64,000 nt of DNA from Litoribacillus peritrichatus (GCF_039537985.1 NZ_BAABBN010000004.1:806001-870000), one strand, 5' to 3'; positions 43,046-53,333 are shown, counted from the first letter of the stretch. The notes: generated by a model from the sequence alone, not told the origin. Numbers and translations are program-made.

Positions 43046-44594
43046 CTAGGCTTCCTCTGTTTCTGGCTCTTTCTTAACGGCGGTTGATTTTGTCGGTTTT
43101 GAAACTTGGGTGTTGTCTTCCATTCCGTAACGGTTTAAACCGGCCACATGAATGTGCTGGAAGTAGTAATCCCAATCTATTTTCTTAGCATCTACCGGAA
43201 AAAGTACTTTATCCTGCTCACCCATCCGGTTTGATAACGCCATCAATTTATCGCTATTGAAAACGTACTCAGGGCTGGTGTAGGTGGAATAGATTGAAGA
43301 AAGTCTGAGTGTACTTTCCACTGTTTTTAAAGCTTTTGATTTAGTAGAAGACTTGGACAGTATCCGATCATGGACGGTTTGAGCTAATTTCAGACCCTTC
43401 ATGACACTGATGAACACTCTTTTATTGACTAATACAAACTTCTTTTCTGGCTGTTTCTTGGCTAAGTTAGGGTATTTTTTCCAGTTAACCCGGACTTCTT
43501 CACAAACGGTGGTGACATAGCGTTCTACTTTTAAAGGGTTTTGGGAACCGCTGCAGGATTGATAAATCCTTGCCTCTCCTGGCTGTTCAAAGGCTTCAGC
43601 AACGCTGAGAATTACACTGTTTGCGACCAGGTCTACCGGGATAATATCAACGATTCCTGCTTTTCTCGCAGGGAAAAAAGAAACTTTTTGGCGGGCATAA
43701 GCCAGTAGAATGGCATCGGATACTTTGACGCCTTCGATCCAGCCTGGAATTGGAGATTCTAATGTGCTCTCAACGACGGATGGCCTTAAAATTGTGATGG
43801 TTTTATTGTTTAAGCGCTTCAGAATCAGCTGTTCACCCAGCCATTTGGTGAAGGTGTAAGTATCTCCCCAACCATAGCGATGTGCTTCTTTCAGGCCCAA
43901 TTCGGTTAAGGCTTCAGGCAGTAACTTTTTGTCTTTGACGGAGGCTTTCGTTTTTTCTATTTTCTTTTGCAGAGCCTTAACTACGACATTGGTATCATAG
44001 TGGCCATTTTTGTCTTTTGGGATGCGCTTCCCGGTTGGTTTGGAAATCTCTTCTTTGATCGTGCCTTTATTAAAACCGTTGACGTAACAAGTGGAAATTT
44101 GGATGACCGGAATGTCGCCTGCGGCTTCGGCAAAGTCTGCTACATTATTCAGGCAAAGGGTGTTGATGAGCAGCGCTTTATCCAACTCTTCCTGAAAATT
44201 AACACTTGCGGCAGAGTTGATAAAAACATCGGTTGATTCGGCCAGTTGAAGGTATTTCTTTTCAGGCAATCCGAAATTTATTTCCGTGATTTCACCGCCA
44301 ATACAGTTCAGTTTGTTGCTGCAAAAATTCTCTAATAGGGCGGGGTTGGTTTCTTTTAAATGATTGAAAATGGAAGAAGTTAATATCTCGGCTTTGAAGC
44401 GATCCATCGCGTCGGGGTATTTTTTATTGCCTCGAATGACTAAGTTTGACGCTGGCAACTTCGGGGATGTTTCGTATTATTTTCTCCAGCAGAACCTTGC
44501 CTAGAAAGCCAGTGGTTCCGGTGATGAGAATTCGTTTGTCTTTTAGTAAACTTCTGGTGCGGGAAATCTCGGCGTAATCATCCTTAGGCTTCAT
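43046..44594 (-). pseudogene. Fatty acyl-CoA reductase split by a frameshift
   Basis: The intact product would be about 515 residues, close to the Marinobacter fatty acyl-CoA reductase (about 512) that makes fatty alcohols for wax esters. The N-terminal part starts at ATG 44594 (RBS AGGAG) and carries the Rossmann motif ITGTTGFLGKVLLEK. It then runs into VKLSHSRQ and a stop. The remaining 470 residues continue one frame over as NLVIRGNKKYP, with NSAASVNFQEELDKAL, the catalytic YTFTK and PGWIEGVKVSDA. Removing one T of the TTT at 44455-44457 restores the frame. Real mutation or sequencing error is undecided. Confidence 0.88.
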
Positions 44595-44788
44595 TTTTTG
44601 CTGCTCCTGAACATTATTATTTTTATTGAATGTTGTTCTGAAATACTTCAGAAAGAATAAACGGCCTGGATGAGCAACACAAGGCACGAGGGTTTGTTTA
44701 GTAACAAATTGTACTGCCAAAACTGCTTCACAGTTCTTTGCTGAAGGTCAGTTTATTGTGCAGCTTTTATGATCTTGAGCTGACATTT

Positions 44789-45397
44789 ATGAATTCATTT
44801 CGCTTAATCGTTGTTACTTGTTTATCTGTGTTGATGTTGAGTGCTTGCGGTGGTGGCGGAGGCTCTTCTTCTGGAGGCGTGTCGTCCGGTGGTTCGGCCA
44901 GTAGTACGGAAGGGACATCAGGTAACTCAGATGACTCCGGGAATGATAATCCTGGGAACAACGAAACCTGTGAAATGGATGTGAATGAAGAAGATATGCT
45001 GACGCAGGTGAATGCGGCACGAGCTTCGGGTTATCAGTGTGGCAATGATAATTTACCCGCAGTGGCAGCCTTAACCTGGAGTTGTGTGTTAGAACAAGCG
45101 GCTTTTTCACACAGCACTGATATGGCGACGAATAACTTCTTTAGTCATACCGGCTCCGACGGACTGTCTGTTTCAAACCGGGTGGATGCAACGGGTTACG
45201 ATTGGTCTGCGGTGGGTGAAAACATTGCAGCAGGTCAAACCAGCGTCACTCAGGTGGTTCAGGGTTGGTTGAACAGTGAAGGGCATTGCCGAAATATTAT
45301 GAGCGTGAATTTTAGCGAGTTTGCATCTGCGAGGGTAAACACTTCTTCATCAGACTATCCTAGTTACTGGACGCAGGTGTTTGCGAACCCCAGATAA
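44789..45397 (+). CDS. CAP/SCP-domain lipoprotein
   Basis: From ATG 44789 the protein has 202 residues; 17 upstream codons are unsupported. Lipobox LMLSAC (C20) is followed by a Gly/Ser linker. A CAP-superfamily domain (about 70-200) has MLTQVNAARA, HSTDMATNNFFSHTGSDG, VGENIAAGQ and GHCRNIM, the four classical CAP blocks. Bacterial CAP lipoproteins are usually surface or periplasmic, with unknown biochemical role. Confidence 0.87.
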   Translation: MNSFRLIVVTCLSVLMLSACGGGGGSSSGGVSSGGSASSTEGTSGNSDDSGNDNPGNNETCEMDVNEEDMLTQVNAARASGYQCGNDNLPAVAALTWSCVLEQAAFSHSTDMATNNFFSHTGSDGLSVSNRVDATGYDWSAVGENIAAGQTSVTQVVQGWLNSEGHCRNIMSVNFSEFASARVNTSSSDYPSYWTQVFANPR

Positions 45398-45440
45398 ATA
45401 TTTGTGCGCTGTTGCTACAGGGCTTCTGCCAGGAGGTGTG

Positions 45441-45785
45441 ATGATAATTCCGGAAGAACGAATTCAGGTGTGGGAAACCTTATCCGACTTGTTTTTGGAC
45501 ACCGAATTAACCGATGCAGACCTTGAGAGAATGGCAAAGGTTTTGGCCGAAAGTCCTTATTCAATAGAGCAACTGCAAGACATTCTCTATTACGAAGTTT
45601 ATCCCGTCTGTAAAGGTAATTTGTTGTGTGTTGCCGGTGAGTGGGCCTTTTTTGGCAGAGAGTGGGTACTTGAATACATCGCTCCCAGAATGAATAAGAG
45701 GCCATGGTTGAAATTGCCGCTTATGCATCGCTGGATGTTTAAATCGTATTGGATGCAAATCAAAGAGTTGATTCATCAGTATTGA
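45441..45785 (+). CDS. DUF7079-like protein
   Basis: From ATG 45441 (RBS AGGAGGTG) the protein has 114 residues; an upstream extension of 20 codons overlapping the CAP gene is unlikely. IQVWETLSDLFLDTELTDADL, LQDILYYEVYPVCKGNLL and AGEWAFFGREWV match what I remember of DUF7079. Soluble, no signal peptide. It starts 43 bases after the CAP stop. Function unknown. Confidence 0.72.
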   Translation: MIIPEERIQVWETLSDLFLDTELTDADLERMAKVLAESPYSIEQLQDILYYEVYPVCKGNLLCVAGEWAFFGREWVLEYIAPRMNKRPWLKLPLMHRWMFKSYWMQIKELIHQY

Positions 45786-45903
45786 ATTGCCTTTTTAGGA
45801 AACGCTATCAATACAAAGTATTTAAAATACCTTACTTAAAATTGCCCGCCGTGAAATACAGCCTAAACTGAGTAGTGTCCATAGTCTTCAGGCTAACGTT
45901 GTA

Positions 45904-47196
45904 ATGACTCATAATTGTTGTGTTTCAAAGCTTTTCTGGTTGTGCACTTTATTTTTATTATCTTTGGCTTGTACCGACGCTGATCCTTTACCAAATATTG
46001 CGTTTTCTCATCATATAACCATCGTCATGATGCCCATTAATCGTGGACAACGAGAAGCCTACGACAAAATGATTTCGGCCTTCAAAGTTCAGGCGCCAGA
46101 CATTAAAGTTTCTGTGAAAGTCTACGAGCACGAACAGTTTAAAGCTCTGGTGGAGCGTGGTGAATACCGGTTTTCGGAATCGGGTGATGTGTATTTTTGG
46201 TTTGGTGGAATTCGTTTAAATTCATTAGCAATGAAGGGAGATATTGCGGATTTGACCGAGCTTTGGCATGAACGAGGTTGGTCAGAGCGCTTTACTGCGG
46301 CGGCGGAAGGGGCTGTGACTGCCAATAACATGAAATTTGCTGTGCCGATCAATTATTATCAATGGGGCGTTTATTATCGGCAATCGGCTTTTGACGCGCG
46401 TAACCTAGCGAGTATCGAAACCTGGGAAGACTTGCTGAATGCCTGCGAGGCATTTTCTGGGCAAGGCCGTGCGCTATTTACAGTCGGTACAAGAAGTCCT
46501 TGGAGTGTTGCCGGTTGGTTTGATTATCTCAATTTAAGAATTAATGGTTTGGCCTTTCATCAGGACTTGATGCGTGGGGATGCTTCTTATGATAGCCCCA
46601 GAGTCCACAGTGTGTTTGTTCATTGGAAGGAGGCGCTTGATGCCGGATGCTTCATTGATAGCCGACATGAAATGAGTTGGAAAGATGCCCTGCCGCTTAT
46701 GTATCACGACCGAGCTGCTGCGGTTTTGATGGGTAATTTTTTTGTTTCGGATGTGCCTTTAAAAATTCAGGATGATCTACTGTTTGTTCCATTTCCTGTG
46801 ATTAACCCGAAAGTGCCATCTTATGAGGATGCTCCCGTGGATGTTCTTGTTGTGTCGAAACAATCTGAAGGCGATCCCGCCGTAAGTCAGTTTCTAAGCT
46901 TTATTGTGGAATCCGATGTGTTGATTGAAATGAACCAAACCTCCAAGAAATTATCTCCCTTCCGGCAACCATACGAACTTGATAATAAGTTTATGAAAGC
47001 CGGCGACCAGTTGCTTAAAAATGCCAAAGGTGTTGCTCAATTTTTTGACCGGGATACACCGCCTGAAATGGCTAAACCGGCAATGGATTTGATGGTCATG
47101 TTTATGAATGAAGAATTAACCATTGATGAGGTGATTTATTCATTAGAACAATATCGAATGAAAGTATTTGATAAATCCCCTGTCTTTTTGCCGTAG
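45904..47196 (+). CDS. Orphan extracellular solute-binding lipoprotein
   Basis: A 430-residue protein with a lipobox LLSLAC (C23). The chain has the layout of family-1 ABC solute-binding proteins: ITIVMMPINRGQREAYDKMI, DIADLTELWHERGWSERF, FAVPINYYQWGVYYRQSAF, MGNFFVSDVP. It probably binds a sugar or oligosaccharide. No permease or ATPase genes are nearby, so it may serve a distant transporter or act as a sensor. No clear RBS. Confidence 0.83.
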   Translation: MTHNCCVSKLFWLCTLFLLSLACTDADPLPNIAFSHHITIVMMPINRGQREAYDKMISAFKVQAPDIKVSVKVYEHEQFKALVERGEYRFSESGDVYFWFGGIRLNSLAMKGDIADLTELWHERGWSERFTAAAEGAVTANNMKFAVPINYYQWGVYYRQSAFDARNLASIETWEDLLNACEAFSGQGRALFTVGTRSPWSVAGWFDYLNLRINGLAFHQDLMRGDASYDSPRVHSVFVHWKEALDAGCFIDSRHEMSWKDALPLMYHDRAAAVLMGNFFVSDVPLKIQDDLLFVPFPVINPKVPSYEDAPVDVLVVSKQSEGDPAVSQFLSFIVESDVLIEMNQTSKKLSPFRQPYELDNKFMKAGDQLLKNAKGVAQFFDRDTPPEMAKPAMDLMVMFMNEELTIDEVIYSLEQYRMKVFDKSPVFLP

Positions 47197-47291
47197 TTTG
47201 AGGGGATTGCAGATAATCTTGCGTTGTTAGCTGGTATTTATTTTCATTGTTTTTATAGTATTGCTATCTCAACACAAGAACACGCATAACT

Positions 47292-48011
47292 ATGAAAAAG
47301 AACGTCTGGCACACATTGGAGTCCCATCCTGAATTGCGTTTTGGTCAATACGTGGTTCCAAACTTTGTATCAAATTCCGTTGCTTTGAAAGTCGATGATA
47401 ATGAGTTTGTAGTCGTCAGTCCGGGCAAATCATTATTAGAAAACTGGCCTGCAGAATGGCAAAATGAAAACGTCAAACTCCATATCATCATGCCGAATGG
47501 CTTCCATTATATGGGTGTTGAGGCTTGGCAGGCTGCGTTTCCAAGGCACACTTTGTACGCTAGCTGCCATGCGATCGGGCGTTTGGTTGAAAAAGGCGTG
47601 GCTAACAAGGCATCGGGCATAGTGGCCTTAGAAGATCATCAGCCGCCATTGCCGAAAGGATATTCGGTGTTGTTTCCGCCGGGGCACAGGGCTGGTGATG
47701 TGTGGTTAAAGAAAGAACGAGAGTTTGGCTTAACGACCTGGATTACCTGTGACAGCTTTTTAAACTATGAACGTATGTCCAACCAACCCATTGCAAAGGC
47801 GATGCAGCGTTTACTTGGGGCCGCACCAGGCTTGAAAATCAGTCAGGTGGTGAAGTGGTATATCATTGAAGATAAGAAAGCCTTTAAACACTGGGCGCTT
47901 GATTTATTAGAGACAGAAACCCTTTACACTCTGATCCCGAGCCATGGTGAAATTGCAGAACGAGAGGGGTTAGGTGATGAGATTAAAGCACTCCTAAAAA
48001 GCAGGCTGTAG
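47292..48011 (+). CDS. DUF4336 metallo-beta-lactamase-like protein
   Basis: A 239-residue protein resembling DUF4336, a degenerate metallo-beta-lactamase fold. Blocks are VPNFVSNSVALKVDDNEFVVVSPG, IIMPNGFHYMG, LFPPGHRAGDVWL and a C-terminal IPSHGE. The canonical HxHxDH metal motif is absent; single His residues remain at the equivalent turns, so a conventional dinuclear site is unlikely. Cytosolic. No operon partners. Confidence 0.7.
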   Translation: MKKNVWHTLESHPELRFGQYVVPNFVSNSVALKVDDNEFVVVSPGKSLLENWPAEWQNENVKLHIIMPNGFHYMGVEAWQAAFPRHTLYASCHAIGRLVEKGVANKASGIVALEDHQPPLPKGYSVLFPPGHRAGDVWLKKEREFGLTTWITCDSFLNYERMSNQPIAKAMQRLLGAAPGLKISQVVKWYIIEDKKAFKHWALDLLETETLYTLIPSHGEIAEREGLGDEIKALLKSRL

Positions 48012-48060
48012 TAGTTTTAATTAATTATTGCGCTGCCGGTTTTCTCGTGCTTTGGATTGT

Positions 48061-48537
48061 TTATTTCTCTGAATTTGTCTTGGATTCCTTGGCTTTTTGC
48101 AGGCTGAGGTTTCTTCTCTTTAAAGCCGCTTCCCAGCGTCGTTCTTGTACTTCTGTGGTTTTTATTAATTGAGGGATTGCAGTGGGTTTTCCGTCATCAT
48201 TTACGGCAATCATTGTGAAGTAACAGGTATTGGTGTGGCGCACGGATTTCTCTTTCAGGTTTTCAGAAATGACTTTTATCCCGACTTCCATCGACGTTCG
48301 GCCAGTGTAATTGATATTTGCAACGAAGGTGATCATCTCGCCTATAAAGACAGGTTGCCGGAAAACCACTTTGTCTACGGATAAGGTTACACAGTAATAA
48401 CTGCTGTATCGCATGGCACATGTCAGGGCAACCTTGTCTAATAACTTCAGTAATTCACCGCCATGCATTTTACCGGAAAGGTTTGCCATAATGGGCGTGA
48501 CTAATTCCGTCATTTCAGTGGTTGTGATTTGAGCCAT
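48061..48537 (-). CDS. Acyl-CoA thioesterase (hotdog fold)
   Basis: A 158-residue hotdog-fold thioesterase of the YciA/BACH type. MANLSGKMHGGELLKLLDKVA carries the catalytic region, followed by VVFRQPVFIGEMITFVANI and NTCYFTMIAVNDDGKP. It hydrolyses acyl-CoA to free acid and CoA. The C-terminus is a Lys/Glu-rich tail. Convergent with the DUF4336 gene, 49 bases apart. Confidence 0.88.
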   Translation of the reverse strand: MAQITTTEMTELVTPIMANLSGKMHGGELLKLLDKVALTCAMRYSSYYCVTLSVDKVVFRQPVFIGEMITFVANINYTGRTSMEVGIKVISENLKEKSVRHTNTCYFTMIAVNDDGKPTAIPQLIKTTEVQERRWEAALKRRNLSLQKAKESKTNSEK

Positions 48538-48893
48538 AACACATCTCCAAATTTACTGTTTCAATCATCGTCGTCAGGCGGGTTGTTTGAACTTGATGAA
48601 GTCTTTATCAGTATGGTTGAAGGTTTTCGAAGCGCCAAGTTATGAGGGGTTATGGTGTGGAGTAAACGGAGCTGAAGACGTGGCTTAACTGACAGGTTGT
48701 TGATGTGATTCTCTTCAAAATTTTCAAAGGAATAAGTTCTTAACTTTGATTTACGCGTTATAAAATTAGGCTCATTTGTGCTATGGTTGCGCGCTGATTT
48801 TAACCTGATGATTTGATTAAGAGCATTAAGACTCGAAGCTCAACAGGTTCAGTGGAAAATACTATCTCATAATAAAAAACAAAGGAGAGTAAA
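48538..48893. other. Divergent intergenic region, 356 bp
   Basis: Lies between the thioesterase (minus) and YceI (plus). AT-rich near 48700-48890, with a strong RBS (AAAGGAGAG) before YceI. No additional gene seen. Confidence 0.4.
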
Positions 48894-49484
48894 ATGAAAG
48901 GTAAAATCCAAACCGGTTTATTGGCTTTGACTGCGGCGATGTGTGTTTCTTTTAATGCCTCGGCAGATTGGCAACTTAATAACGATCAGTCTTCCGTGAA
49001 CTTTATTTCAACTAAGAAAGCGAAAGTCAGCGAGATTCATACGTTTAAATCGGTGGGTGGTGCCATTACTGACGCGGGTAAAGCAAACATCGAAATTCAA
49101 TTGGCTTCAGTAGATACCAACATCGGTATTCGCAATGAGCGAATGCAGGCGATGTTGTTTGAAGTGTCTAAGTTTGCAACGGCCAATATTTCAGCCGCTG
49201 TCGATGCCACTAAGGCCACCAACTTGAAAGCAGGTGAGTCCTTCACTACCAAAACCAAATTGGATATTAACCTGCATGGTAAAACGGTTTCAGCAGACGC
49301 TGAACTGCGTGCGGTTAAATTAGCGTCGGGCCAACTGGCTGTGTCTACCATTAAACCATTGCTCATTAATGCTGCAGATTTTGAATTGGTAGAAGGCATT
49401 GAAAAACTGCGTGAAGTGGCTAAGTTGCCATCCATCAGCACTGCTGTTCCTGTGACAGTGGATTTGGTTTTTGATAAAAAGTAA
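48894..49484 (+). CDS. YceI family periplasmic protein
   Basis: A 196-residue protein with signal peptide (LLALTAAMCVSFNASA) and a YceI lipocalin-like barrel: WQLNNDQSSVNFIST, IEIQLASVDTNIGIRNERM, INAADFEL and an ending VPVTVDLVF. Members bind polyprenyl or other lipids. It stands alone with an excellent RBS and a terminator-like hairpin after it. Confidence 0.92.
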   Translation: MKGKIQTGLLALTAAMCVSFNASADWQLNNDQSSVNFISTKKAKVSEIHTFKSVGGAITDAGKANIEIQLASVDTNIGIRNERMQAMLFEVSKFATANISAAVDATKATNLKAGESFTTKTKLDINLHGKTVSADAELRAVKLASGQLAVSTIKPLLINAADFELVEGIEKLREVAKLPSISTAVPVTVDLVFDKK

Positions 49485-49495
49485 GTCTTTTCTTG

Positions 49496-49520
49496 CCGAG
49501 CTCAAGTTCCTTGAGTTCGG
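49496..49520 (+). terminator. Hairpin after YceI gene
   Basis: CCGAGCTCAAG (49496-49506) pairs over 11 bp with CTTGAGTTCGG (49510-49520) with one G-U pair and a three-base loop, followed by ACTTTCCC. Confidence 0.65.
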
Positions 49521-49773
49521 ACTTTCCCTGTGATGTCAGTTTTCTTCTGGTCTATTCTCAAAAATTGAGCACTTGAGCTCTCTTTTATTACGAAAATACG
49601 ACAGTTAGATCATTAATTGTCGTTTGATTAGTTTTGTCACAAAGGTTTCAGTGACATGCTTTTTTATTAATAAAAATAAAAACTGTAAGAGCGCCTTATA
49701 AACATTGCCTGATTTTGGGTGATGAATCCTTACTGTTATTAAAAAAATAATCAAAATCAGAAAGGGGATGACC

Positions 49774-52413
49774 ATGTCTAAACTTCTTGGAAGAAGCGTT
49801 TTGCTTCTTGTCTTTATTTTGCTTGGCGGTTGTAAATTGGCGGTGGATACCCAGGGCCGAGGGAATGTAACCTCCAAATCCGGGTTGGTTCATTGCGGAA
49901 CCAGTGGCACCAACTGTCGGGTCGATTATGAAAAGTTTTCCGATATTGCATCCAGCTATACCGAAGTATTAACGGCGCACCCAGACTCCGGTTATCAATT
50001 CACCGGATGGTCCGGAGATTGTTCTGGCACAGGAACGTGCAGTATAAAAATCAATAAGTTAACCGGTTCGAAAAATGTGACGGCGCATTTCACTCAACTC
50101 ATTTTGAGTGATAAAAAAGACCTTACTGAGTTCAAGTTCCGGGTTGCGGATAATCCATCGTTGCCTTCAGATATTTCAGGCTCAATTGATCAGAGTTCAG
50201 GTGTGATCTCTTTGGTTGTACCTTCGTCTACCAATCTGACTATGCTTGTGGCTTCTTTTATCACAACAGGGGAAGAGGTGACTGTGGATGGCGTGCCTCA
50301 GGAAAGTGCTTCGTCGGTGAATGATTTTTCTTCGAACGTTTCGTATCAGGTTGAAGCGGAAAATGGTTCGGAAAAGCATTATTTAGTGAAAGTTTCTGCT
50401 GTGTCCTTTGAAGCAAAAGCCATTACTGACTTCCGTTTTACGAAGCAGAATAATGATCAGGTTTCTGAAGACGTGATAGCAAACATTGATGAAGCTGCTC
50501 ATACCATTTCTTTATTGGTGGCTGACTCCACAGATGTATCTTCTTTGATTGCAACGTTCGAGACGACGGGCCAGCAGGTTTTTGTCAACGGCGTTGAACA
50601 ATACTCAGGTATCACCCCAAACAGCTTTAATTCTGCGGTGGTGTATCGTGTGGTGGCTGGTAATCAATCGGTTCAGGATTACACCGTAACAGTAACGGAA
50701 TCGGCTTGTCTGGAAGAGCCTTGGGTAGGTAACTACACCATTGAGTCATTACAGGATGCACAGGCATTGGCGGGTTATACGTCGGTGACGGGGGCGTTGG
50801 TCATAGGCAGTTATAACTCTTCGAGCCATGACCTGTTGAATCTGGACGACTTATCGTGTGTACGTTCCGTTGGCAGTTTGAGTGTGATTTCGAATGAAGC
50901 ACTTGAAACTCTGAACGGTTTGAACAGTCTGTCAGAAGTGAAAGGGAGCTTGGTGGTTCGGGCAAACCCGGAACTGGTCGATTTGTCGGCTCTGTCCAGC
51001 TTAACCCGTGTAAATACTCTGTCGCTTTCCCAGAATAACAAGTTGGCTAATTTAGACGGTTTGCAATCCATTACTGAAGTTGATGCTTTAGTGCTGGATG
51101 ACCTTCCTGAAGTGACTGAGCTGGATGCGGTTGCAGCACTTCAAGTGAATCTGAGTCTGGCGATTAAATCCATGGACAGTTTGGTTGCTTTGCCTGATTT
51201 TACCAATCTTGCCGGGAATACCTTGTTTTTGGAGCTAAATGGCAATCCGGTACTGAATGACCTCAATGGCTTGGCTGCTCAAACTGAGTTAAAAACTCTG
51301 GTGATTCGCTCCAATCCACAACTTGAATCTCTTGCTGGTCTGCAGAATATTACAACATTGAATAAACTGACTTTGGCTGGTAACACGGCTTTATCCAGTT
51401 TGGAGGGCTTGAGTGGCTTACAAACGGTGAGGGATGTGGTGATAGAGAGTAACCATGCGTTAACCAACTTGGTCGGACTCTCCGCTTTAACCAATGTATC
51501 CGGGGACATTCAAATCAGCAGCAACGATACGTTGGTCTCCACTGAAGGATTGACAGCGTTGACATCATTATCGGGTGGCCTGACGTTGGAAGATAACTCT
51601 GACCTAAGTGATTTATCTGGTTTTAGTCGGATAACAGGCGATTTGAATATTGTAACGATTGAGAATAACGACAGCTTACAAACATTAAACGGGCTGAGTT
51701 CAGTGCGTTCTGCCAATCAGGTGATCATTAAGAATAATGCTCAGTTGCAAAATTTACAGGGGTTGAACGGCCTGACTTCCGTGAGCAAGTTATTTGTAGA
51801 AGGCAATGATGCTCTTCTTAATCTGAATGGCTTGGGTGCCCTTACTCAGGTGAATGGTCAGTTTGCTATTTTGAATAATAACAACATGCAGGATCTGTCT
51901 GGTGTGACTGCGCTGAAAACCATCTCGGGAGATTTTGATCTTGAGCGCAATAATAAGCTTGTGAGCGTGGATGGTTTAAATAATCTGGAACGGGCAGGGA
52001 CAACCAGTATCCGGTTAAACCCTCAATTGTCGGACTTAGGCGCGTTGAACAAGCTGACTCAATTGTCTGGCTCCTTGATTGTGTTTGGTAATAACCAACT
52101 GGCGGATTTAAGTGGTCTGAGCAATCTGGCGTCTATCGGTTCCAGCTCGTCTCATGACCTGGAAATTCGTGGTGGCTTTTTGAATTCTGTTTCATTAACG
52201 GGGCTAACTTCGGTAAGTGGTGATGTCTTTATTGATGGGTCATCGGTGGCCGATTTGAACATGCCTGAGTTGTGTAATGTCGGGCAACACTTCAAGGTGA
52301 GTCGTAACGCCAGCTTATGTACTTCAGAGGCTGAAGCATTACGGGATCAGGTTCAGGCGTGTGGAGGTCTAAGCAATATTATTGATGTTTCAGGTAATGC
52401 TGCCTGTAATTAA
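49774..52413 (+). CDS. Leucine-rich-repeat lipoprotein with DUF5018-like domains
   Basis: From ATG 49774 (six bases after AAGGGG, better than 49768) the protein has 879 residues. Lipobox LGGC (C20). Domains in order: a Gly/Cys-rich repeat domain (GYQFTGWSGDCSGTGTC, about 40-105), two tandem DUF5018-like Ig modules (about 115-210 and 220-310, with TDFRF and TGQQVFVNG), then a leucine-rich solenoid (about 330-860). Its repeats have the form N-x-x-L-x-x-L-x-G-L, similar to receptor L domains. It is probably an outer-surface adhesin or ligand binder. Confidence 0.83.
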   Translation: MSKLLGRSVLLLVFILLGGCKLAVDTQGRGNVTSKSGLVHCGTSGTNCRVDYEKFSDIASSYTEVLTAHPDSGYQFTGWSGDCSGTGTCSIKINKLTGSKNVTAHFTQLILSDKKDLTEFKFRVADNPSLPSDISGSIDQSSGVISLVVPSSTNLTMLVASFITTGEEVTVDGVPQESASSVNDFSSNVSYQVEAENGSEKHYLVKVSAVSFEAKAITDFRFTKQNNDQVSEDVIANIDEAAHTISLLVADSTDVSSLIATFETTGQQVFVNGVEQYSGITPNSFNSAVVYRVVAGNQSVQDYTVTVTESACLEEPWVGNYTIESLQDAQALAGYTSVTGALVIGSYNSSSHDLLNLDDLSCVRSVGSLSVISNEALETLNGLNSLSEVKGSLVVRANPELVDLSALSSLTRVNTLSLSQNNKLANLDGLQSITEVDALVLDDLPEVTELDAVAALQVNLSLAIKSMDSLVALPDFTNLAGNTLFLELNGNPVLNDLNGLAAQTELKTLVIRSNPQLESLAGLQNITTLNKLTLAGNTALSSLEGLSGLQTVRDVVIESNHALTNLVGLSALTNVSGDIQISSNDTLVSTEGLTALTSLSGGLTLEDNSDLSDLSGFSRITGDLNIVTIENNDSLQTLNGLSSVRSANQVIIKNNAQLQNLQGLNGLTSVSKLFVEGNDALLNLNGLGALTQVNGQFAILNNNNMQDLSGVTALKTISGDFDLERNNKLVSVDGLNNLERAGTTSIRLNPQLSDLGALNKLTQLSGSLIVFGNNQLADLSGLSNLASIGSSSSHDLEIRGGFLNSVSLTGLTSVSGDVFIDGSSVADLNMPELCNVGQHFKVSRNASLCTSEAEALRDQVQACGGLSNIIDVSGNAACN

Positions 52414-52439
52414 TATCACTTCAATCATCTGAAATAATA

Positions 52440-52474
52440 AAAACCTGCCTTTGTTGAGAAGTGCAGGTTTTTTT
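52440..52474 (+). terminator. Rho-independent terminator
   Basis: AAAACCTGC (52440-52448) pairs with GCAGGTTTT (52463-52471) and leads into a T-run. It lies 26 bases after the LRR lipoprotein stop. Confidence 0.85.
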
Positions 52475-52534
52475 ATGCTAATTTCCGTTCTTAAATGGAG
52501 TAATTCTTAATACAGCTAATAAGGCGGAGAAAGC

Positions 52535-53200
52535 ATGAACCATGTAACAAAAGAAGACTTTTTTAAGAAATCAGCGTTGGGTGGGTTAATCATTCTGCTT
52601 CCCATCGCCATCTTGTGGATGGGCTTTAACTGGCTGTTTCGCCTGGTCACGGATTTGATTCAGCCATTAACGAATCTCGTCGTTAATTTTATTGGCCTGC
52701 CTGAGTTCATTGGCGATTTGTTGGTGTTGTCCGTGATGGTGCTTTTTTGTTTTGCTGTGGGCTACTTTGTATCCACGCAATTAGGCACCTACCTCCATCA
52801 TAAATTTGATGACCGTCTTGCCAAATTGGCGCCAGGCTATCGGATGGTGAAAGAGATTGTGGACCAGTTTTTTGGTGATCAGTCGAAGTCGCCGTTTGCG
52901 AATGGTGAAGTGGCATTGGTTCGCCCGTTTGGCGATGCTGTGAAGACAGAGGTGACCGCCATTGTAACTTCCAAACACCCGGACGGTCGATATACGGTCT
53001 TTGTGCCTACCGGCCCAAACCCTACCTCAGGAAATATGTTTCACCTGGATGCTTCGCAAGTGACTTTGTACCCGGATGCTAAAGTCGAAGATATGATGCG
53101 TACCATCATCGCCTGCGGTGCTGGCAGTGGAGCCTTGTTCCAGGCAAAACCCGTTGAGCCGGCTCAGTTAGAAGAAGGTTCTGAGAAACCTGAGTCGTAA
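52535..53200 (+). CDS. DUF502 family membrane protein
   Basis: A 221-residue protein with two membrane segments (GGLIILLPIAILWMGFNWLF, and LLVLSVMVLFCFAVGYFVS). A soluble domain with PGYRMVKEIVDQF, VFVPTGPNPTSGNMF and a C-terminal IIACGAG is typical of DUF502. Plant homologues (COV-like) affect vascular patterning; the bacterial role is unknown. RBS GGAG at good spacing. Confidence 0.9.
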   Translation: MNHVTKEDFFKKSALGGLIILLPIAILWMGFNWLFRLVTDLIQPLTNLVVNFIGLPEFIGDLLVLSVMVLFCFAVGYFVSTQLGTYLHHKFDDRLAKLAPGYRMVKEIVDQFFGDQSKSPFANGEVALVRPFGDAVKTEVTAIVTSKHPDGRYTVFVPTGPNPTSGNMFHLDASQVTLYPDAKVEDMMRTIIACGAGSGALFQAKPVEPAQLEEGSEKPES

Positions 53201-53333
53201 GATACTTGTTCAGGGTGGTTTGGTCGAATAGAAAAAATACTTGTCCATTTTTCGGTTGTTGGTGGGTCTTGATAAGGGGTAGTGTGCGACGTATTGCAAT
53301 TGGAAAAGCTGTATTGCCCCTTTTTCAGGATAA

